Below are positions 58,115-64,000 of a stretch of DNA of 64,000 bases, one piece after another. Location of the stretch: positions 728,001-792,000 of the forward strand of contig JAUIRK010000909.1 of NCBI GenBank assembly GCA_030549495.1. The letters run 5' to 3'. The notes below the pieces were generated by a model. The model worked only from the letters and a program-made list of their open reading frames with translations. It was not told the origin of the DNA and ran no database searches. A program made the position numbers and the translations under genes. Every line of letters begins with the position of its first letter. Position 1 is the first letter of the stretch. This DNA comes from Nectonema munidae. Its lineage: Eukaryota; Nematomorpha; Nectonematoida; Nectonematidae.

Positions 58115-59236
58115 ATGAATCCGCAAACTCAACGCATAAGACAAGATGATACATCACCCCTTACATCCTCCCAAGTTATCTCCGACCTTTTCGATAGATT
58201 CATTTCCAACATTACACTTCCTGCGGAACATCTAATCAGCTTCCACAAATTAAAAATCGAAGTTTTGCTTACACACTCCGATAAGATCGAAAAGCTAACC
58301 AACTTTCTGCATTCTCACTCTTCACACACAAACCCCCCACCTACAAAAACTTACTCACAAACAACCACCACTACATCGCCCTCATTCCCTACATCCACAA
58401 TTTCCAATACCCCACAATCAAATTCCTCCGTCATCACAACTCAACCACTTCACTCACTACCCAAACAGAAAAAACTCCTAGACCCAAAACTCTCGATAAT
58501 GATCTCACCAACTACTCCCTCTGAAAACAGATCTCAAAAAGCTTCTTTCAAAAAAGATATTATAAAGAATATGGACACAAGCACTCAACCAATAGTAATA
58601 AAAAATACCCAACGCTCCTCCTCTGGATCCCTCCTTTTTAAATTTGAGAATAATCATCAGAAAAACTTGGCCATCAACTCACTATCAAAAAAGGGCATCA
58701 CCGCTAAAGAAATTCCACCCATCCTCCCTCTTTTTGTTCTCTCTGGCATTCCTGCAGACCTCCCCATAGAAGACATTCCCACACAATTCACTCAAGAAAA
58801 CTGCTTCCTTAAAGACCTAGGAACAATCACATCAGTAAGGCAACTCGGAAAAAAGGGCCTTTACTCATACACCATAACCTTCGAAACATCCACCAACACT
58901 TTTTTCAAACACTTCTGTGAAAATCCTAAAATTATTATCCACCACACCATCCTCCTCCCTAAAATTTTCAAACCACGGCTCTCTCAATGCGCAAACTGCC
59001 TGAAATTCAATCACTCCACTTCAAAATGCAAAGCAGAATCCACACATTGTAATCACTGCGGAGACAGAGGGCACTCGATTGAGTCATGCATTTTTGCTAA
59101 AGATCCCTCTAAAATCTCTTGCTCCAACTGTCACCAAAAACACTCTTCCACTTCCGACACATGCCCTCACCGCATACAACATACAAAAAACATGCATGAC
59201 TTAGACTCTAACATAATCAAAAATTTCCTATGCTGA
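58115..59236 (+). CDS. LINE ORF1 protein with three zinc knuckles
   Basis: A 373-residue RNA-binding (Gag-like) protein of the LINE. The N-terminal 190 residues are Ser/Thr/Pro/Gln-rich with a Lys-rich patch. A middle region (about 170-285: SGSLLFKFENNHQKNLAINS, LPLFVLSGIPADLPIEDI, SVRQLGKKGLYSYTITFE) has the pattern of the RRM-like fold found in related ORF1 proteins. Three zinc knuckles follow: CANCLKFNHSTSKC (292-305), CNHCGDRGHSIESC (312-325) and CSNCHQKHSSTSDTC (336-350). In the family this protein coats element RNA and assists target-primed reverse transcription. The frame is intact. Its stop overlaps the ORF2 start in ATGCTGA (59230-59236), a layout that suggests stop-start re-initiation for ORF2. 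Confidence 0.88.
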   Translation: MNPQTQRIRQDDTSPLTSSQVISDLFDRFISNITLPAEHLISFHKLKIEVLLTHSDKIEKLTNFLHSHSSHTNPPPTKTYSQTTTTTSPSFPTSTISNTPQSNSSVITTQPLHSLPKQKKLLDPKLSIMISPTTPSENRSQKASFKKDIIKNMDTSTQPIVIKNTQRSSSGSLLFKFENNHQKNLAINSLSKKGITAKEIPPILPLFVLSGIPADLPIEDIPTQFTQENCFLKDLGTITSVRQLGKKGLYSYTITFETSTNTFFKHFCENPKIIIHHTILLPKIFKPRLSQCANCLKFNHSTSKCKAESTHCNHCGDRGHSIESCIFAKDPSKISCSNCHQKHSSTSDTCPHRIQHTKNMHDLDSNIIKNFLC

Positions 59237-62200
59237 ACTTCCTACACATAAACACTAATCACTCATCCACAAGCTGGGCAAACCTCACGCACATACTACA
59301 CAGCTTCATTCACGATATAATTTCAATCAACGAGCCATACGCACTCAATCTCTCTCTACCCTCCATTCCCAGCACATATTCCTCTCTCTACATATCACCA
59401 CCCACCTACTACTCCGCTTGCATTTTACTAAAATCATCACTCATTTTCACGTTCCTCAATCAATTTTCCTCACATCAATACGCTTTTGCGATAATTTTTT
59501 CATCCAACACTCCCCTCCTTTTTTGCTCTTACTATTCCCCACCCTCCAATACAAAAGCTTTCACTGATGCCTTCACTCTCGATCTCAACCGCGCCAAAGC
59601 GCACATATCAACGATTTCCAAATCTTTTTACCTCATCATTTGCACCGACTGCAACGCGCGATCCTTCCTTTGGCACCAAAAAGAAAACTTACGCGGCATC
59701 GAGGCGACATCCTTCATCGCCCAACACAATCTACACATTTGCGACAACACAACAGAGCCAACCTTCCTGAGAATTATAAACAACATTGTCACCTCATCAC
59801 ATATTGACATAACTCTCTCTTCAGCAAACACGTACGATCTCATCTCAAACTGGGCAATCTCCGATCAACCCTCCGCATCTGATCATCACTACATCACTTT
59901 TCAACTCAACATCAACGCGAAAGCACACACACGCACCCCCACGAAATCTCCAAAATACACACACTGGCCCACCTTCCTCCGTACTCTATCTACCAATTTA
60001 CCGCACTGCAAACCCGCACTTCACTCAACTACCACCACAGTAGAAGCCGCTCGCAACATAAACAACGCTCTAACTACTTCGATAAACTCGTCCACTCCTT
60101 CAAAGCCCTATCCCCAAAGAAAAAATGCTTATTTTTGGACACCAGTCCTGAGCCAACAAAAGAAAACACTACGCCGGGCCCTCAAAAACTTGAGGAAAAA
60201 CCCCTCACCCTTGAACATCACATTTTACACACACACTCGACAACTCTACCTCAGCTCAATAAAAACTGCAAAGCGAAATGCATGGATTAGTTTTACCTCA
60301 TCCACATCATCCAATCCATGGTCCACCATCAACAAAATCATCAAGTCAAAAAAGCCTACGGCCGATTTCCACAAACTACTTCCAGACCCAAACGCCGATT
60401 CAATTCAAATAAATCCACCTTTTCTCTCTTCCTTTTTTCCTGCCGACAACCCCCTCTCTGACGATCCATATCAAGCCGCATTACGCTCCTCCTCACTCAC
60501 ACTCACAACATCGCTAACCATCCATCACTTCCCAGCCATAACATCATCTGAACTCTCACACTCAGTAAACTCGCTCCGACCGAGCTCAGCCACAAGCCTC
60601 GATTTAATCTCCACAAATCACATTAAAAAGTCAATCCATCTCTTAGAAAAACACTTAATCAACATATACAACGCTTGTATAACCCTCTCCTTTTTCCTTC
60701 ATTATGGAAAATAGGAAAAGTTATTTTTCTACAAAAACCCCACAAAGATCTATCAGAACTCAAAAACTGGAGACCTATTACCATTCTTCCCGTCCTCGGC
60801 AAAATCCTAGAAAAAATCCTTTGAAGAAGGCTCGTCCACTACATTACTCAAAACAACCTCATCCAACCCTCCCAGTTTGCCTATCTTCCTCATCTAAACA
60901 CCGATTCAGCCTTATCAAAACTAACTGAACACCTACAACACTCCATCACATCCCACAAAACCGCTACAGTCCTATTTTTAGACATTGATAATGCATTTAA
61001 CAGCGCCTGGCAGCCCGCAATCCTTCTGAACATGCATCTCAAAAAATATCCACCCTACATGATTAAATTCATACACAACTATCTACAAAATCGAGTTTTA
61101 GTTTTTCGCGAAAAATCAACACGTGCAGTTCACTTGTTATCACTCTCTACCCCTCAAGGAGGATGCCTCTCCGACATTCTCTGGCTTATCTTGATAAACC
61201 CTCTTCTCGACATCCTCGACTCAAACGCACACTTCTCACAATGCTTCTCAGATGACTTGCTATTTTCCTTTTCCTAGAACACACAACCCGAAAACATTCA
61301 GCGCATCTCATCCCTTTTCAACGCTTTAAACTTCACCGCTAATTCACTCAAAATCACCTTTAACACATCCAAAACCACACTAATGCATTTTACGCGCAAA
61401 CATTTTCCGCATCTACCCCTACGCATCAACAACACAACTCTCATACAACCCGCAAGAACCACTAAATACTTGGGTCTCACATTTCAAACCAATTTGAAAT
61501 GGTCTACACACTTCAAAAACATTTACACAAAACTCACCAAGACCTTATTTCAATTAAGAGCAGCCATTTCATACAAATGGAGCCTCAGTATCCACCACTC
61601 TCTTTTTATTTACAAATCACTCATACTTCCATCACTTCAATATGGCATTCTATCTTGGGGTCATCACTCGATCATCCCACAACCCTGACTTTTCTTTTTA
61701 AAATCCATCGCCTTAGTCTTTTAACAATTTCAAAAGCTTTCCGCACAACTTCCACTTCTTCTTTAGAGTTCATGTTAAAATGCCCGCCCCTTCTCATTCA
61801 TTTGAAAAGCACACTAATCAAACATTACGTCAAGATATACAAATCCTTACTACCTCCCTCTTCAGCCTCCATGCTCCACCTACCCTTCAACGCTATACAC
61901 CCATACACAATCCTTCTCCATACAGCTCTCCCACACCTGCAAAAATACCTCGTACACCAAAAAGTTCATTCAGCCACACTAACACACCCATCGTTATCTC
62001 TTCCATACAATATCACAATTTATCCCAATAAGGACACCGCAATTACCCACATAAAAGAGATCAGACAACTCTCAAACCTCTCTACACTCAGAATTTTCAC
62101 AGATGCAGCCAAATCAATAAACAGATGAGCTTTCGCATACGCTCTCCACGCAGGCGACTCTTTAATTCCCTTCCATTTCTCAAATTCTCCATTAAACCAC

Positions 62201-62727
62201 TTGACCACGACATATGATGCTGAATGCACAGCATTAATCGCCTCCTGCTATCACATTACCCATAACATTCACTTGTTCAAACAGTTCACCCACATCCATT
62301 TCTACACAGACTCACAGAAAATTACACGTAACCTACATCTTCACAGAAACATTCCTTTCCACACCTCAATCCTATTCTCAAACTGCGTTCTCTCTCTTCT
62401 CTTTTCACGATTTCTATTCTCTGCTATCCTGTTCATTTTAACATACAAGAAAACATACGCGTAGACTTGCTCGCTAAACAAGCCCTTTCCAAAACACACA
62501 CATCACACCTAACTTCCATAAACCCCGACGTTCTCACTCAAAACCTCACTTTACACACATTTAATCAATGGCAACAAATTATCACCAAGTCCTCCAACAC
62601 CACGCTCTCAGATATACCGGATATAAAAGCAATAGACCAAACTTGGGCCATCAACAAATTCACCCCATCGCGATCCATAATAAGATGGTTTTCAGGTCAC
62701 TGCCCCTGTAAATCATATCTATATCCA
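59230..62727 (+). CDS. LINE ORF2: endonuclease, reverse transcriptase, RNase H (broken)
   Basis: The first frame (59230-60714, 494 codons) holds the endonuclease: HINTN near residue 7, NEP (Glu35), TDCNARSFLWHQ (Asp140, Asn142), HIDITLSS (192-198) and SDHH (217-220), all residues of the endonuclease/exonuclease/phosphatase fold. The frame shifts at about 60700; the reverse transcriptase continues as LKNWRPITILPVLGKILEKI, VLFLDIDNAFNSAW (about 60970-61010), STPQGGCLSD (about 61150) and QCFSDDLLFSFS (about 61240), where the usual YADD/FADD box reads FSDD. RNase H follows with LRIFTDAAK (about 62095), TYDAECTALIAS (about 62205) and HFYTDSQK (about 62295), then NIRVDLLAKQALS. At least three stops or shifts lie after the endonuclease. 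The C-terminal Cys/His region is cut off at 62727. Confidence 0.88.
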
Positions 62728-64000
62728 GGGTTGGGTTCAATTATAATTGTAATTGTGTAATTGAAAATTAATTACAACTAAAGTGTAATTCTAATTGTAA
62801 TTGTAATTGAAAAAAAATAGAGTGTAATTGAAATTATAATTGTAATTAAAGCCTCATAATTGGAAAATAATTGTAATTGAAACCCCAATTTTTAATTATT
62901 TTGACTATAAGAGAGTATGTTGGAAACCTATGTCATAGACAGCAGGAAATGACTAAATGTGTTGTAAATTATATCGCACAAAGCCTGCAACCTCTATCCA
63001 CAGTTGATGACCCTACTTTTCGTGATCTTTTAAACAAAGCTCAACCACCGTATACGTTGCCCAGTCGCAAATATTTATCGACTTTTTTGATACCGAAAAA
63101 GTTTCAAGAAGTAAAAGAAAAAATTAAAATACAGTTAGCTGAAATAGATGATATTTGCTTAACACTTGACATCTGGTCTAGCAGGGATATGAGAGGGTTT
63201 ATTGGTGTGACAGGACACTTTGTAGAGAACTTTTCTCTCAGGAACATTATGTTAACTTGCCAGCATTTCAAAGGTCATCACACTGGAGAGAGGATTTTAT
63301 CAGTTTTTCGTGAGATTGTGAATTCATTCTCTATAGACAATAAGATAAGCAATATTATAACAGATAATGCAGCTAACATGTTAAATGCCTTCGTCACGCT
63401 ACCCGGATTGGAGCACATAACAAGTGATAGCGAAAGTGAAGATGATGAGAATTTGGAGTTGGAATCTAGTTGTACAGTTGACGAAGCTTTGATGAATTTT
63501 CCCGAACATATTCCTTGCTTTGCTCACACTATTCAACTGGTGGTTAAAGATGGATTGAAAAATACTCAAGAAATTGCAGCTATTATAAATTAAACGTCTA
63601 AACTCATTAATCACATAAGACATTCAAGCCTATGTACAGAGATTTTTGAAGGAGATCATAAGTTTCAAGCAAAAAACGAGACTAGGTGGAGCAGTGCTAA
63701 CAAGATGCTAAAATCTATTTTAATAGCTGATCCCATGAAAATTGAAAAGATCAAGTTTCTTGGAAAGATGACCAAAGATGAGATGAATATCATCAAAATA
63801 ATAACAGAAGTTTTAACACCGTTTGAAATTGCTACGAATTAATGCCAAGGACAAAACGTAGTAACATCTAGTCTCGTGTTACCTTGTATTCGAGGTATAA
63901 AGTCTGCACTACTTGAGCTATCTTCACAGTACAAATCGAGTCTAGTTTCGAATATTTCTTTCTCAGTTGAAAAGCGCTTAAATATATATGAAAAAAGTGA
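62728..64000 (+). mobile_element. ZBED4-like hAT transposon, continues past the window
   Basis: The left terminus CAGGGTTGGGTTCAATTATA starts at 62728, directly in LINE ORF2 sequence. The next 150 bp are a dense array of ATTGTAATT/AATTACA words in both orientations (62745-62885), likely subterminal transposase-binding repeats. Transposase coding starts within this copy at about 62877 and runs off the right edge. As it inserted into the LINE, it is the younger of the two. Confidence 0.88.
62877..63593 (+). CDS. hAT transposase (ZBED4-like), N-terminal part, then shifted
   Basis: The open frame of 238 codons contains EMTKCVVNYIAQSLQPLSTV, RKYLSTFLIPKKFQEVKEKI, the catalytic CLTLDIWSSRDMRGFIGVTG (first Asp), SNIITDNAANMLNAF (second Asp) and a C-terminal FPEHIPCFAHTIQLVVKDGL. 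This is the order in ZBED4/ZBED1-like hAT transposases. After a stop at 63591-63593 the homology goes on directly (KNETRWSSANKMLKSI, about 63673; ITEVLTPFEIATN, about 63805; SLVLPCIRGIKSALLELS, about 63870) with one further stop at 63839-63841. The BED zinc finger expected before residue 1 is missing, since only about 150 bp separate the terminus from this frame, so this is an internally deleted copy. Confidence 0.85.
   Translation: MKPQFLIILTIREYVGNLCHRQQEMTKCVVNYIAQSLQPLSTVDDPTFRDLLNKAQPPYTLPSRKYLSTFLIPKKFQEVKEKIKIQLAEIDDICLTLDIWSSRDMRGFIGVTGHFVENFSLRNIMLTCQHFKGHHTGERILSVFREIVNSFSIDNKISNIITDNAANMLNAFVTLPGLEHITSDSESEDDENLELESSCTVDEALMNFPEHIPCFAHTIQLVVKDGLKNTQEIAAIIN

Larger units (their letters stand above)
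57965..62727 (+). mobile_element. R1/I-like non-LTR retrotransposon (LINE), 3' end cut by a hAT insertion
   Basis: A two-ORF LINE with a 5' untranslated part of about 150 bp, ORF1 (zinc-knuckle protein), and ORF2 with endonuclease, reverse transcriptase and RNase H. The plus strand is markedly A+C-rich across its whole length. The apurinic-type endonuclease and the RNase H place it in the R1/LOA/I group. ORF2 is broken by several stops, so the copy is inactive, although ORF1 and the endonuclease are intact. The last domain ends at WFSGHCPCKSYL, where the hAT terminus CAGGGTTGGG begins; the 3' UTR is beyond it or lost. Confidence 0.9.

Overview
The window is about 70% A+T, has spliced host genes, long introns and dense transposable elements, so it comes from an animal nuclear genome. 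Three conserved host genes are recognisable, plus one unidentified small single-exon gene. Intron-bearing hAT elements, an RNase H-bearing R1/I-like LINE and an OTU-bearing MULE would fit an arthropod, possibly a crustacean, but that placement is inference from element types and composition.

Host genes. On the + strand the window opens inside the last exons of MCM4 (replicative helicase subunit; 61-191 and 1065-1311). On the - strand lies SPRTN (Spartan, the DNA-protein crosslink protease). I assembled it from six coding exons between 39063 and 21733; their lengths sum to 1155 bp with every splice phase consistent. Four of the exons are short or lack a start codon and are easily missed. Just upstream of it, 492 bp away and in the same orientation, is a single-exon mitochondrial glutamyl-tRNA synthetase (EARS2, 41121-39556). 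A 103-codon single-exon ORF at 9609-9920 looks like a real gene that I cannot name. MCM4 and SPRTN both act at replication forks, but nothing in the sequence shows that they are co-regulated.

Transposons. Remnants of at least five hAT lineages are present: two ZBED5/FAM200-like (5.2-6.96 kb and 33.9-36.0 kb), one ZMYM1-like with three small introns (10.9-13.3 kb), one GTF2IRD2-like (44.7-49.5 kb), and one ZBED4-like copy running off the right edge (62.7 kb onward). There are also two C-terminal hAT fragments (14.2 and 26.5 kb) and several short hAT MITEs with perfect or near-perfect 8-bp target duplications. Other elements are a piggyBac-type MITE with TTAA ends (18.8 kb), a MULE with an OTU protease-like domain (53.5-55.4 kb), a tRNA-derived SINE family with three copies, and a two-ORF R1/I-like LINE (58-62.7 kb) with a decayed relative at 7.1-8.4 kb. 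A 96-bp inverted repeat of 95% identity lies at 20.3-20.8 kb.

Most striking is a layered insertion at 44-49.5 kb. A GTF2IRD2-like hAT is split by a 3.1-kb hAT-ended element, which itself contains a SINE, two MITEs with tandemly repeated termini, and a further MITE-like piece. A second copy of the 3.1-kb element at 50.15-52.4 kb lacks the inner insertions and so preserves their empty sites.

No bacterial-type genes, CRISPR arrays or capsid-bearing elements were recognised. I did not find a clearly new biological system; the best leads are the SPRTN gene without a UBZ finger, the OTU-MULE element, and the repeated-terminus MITEs.
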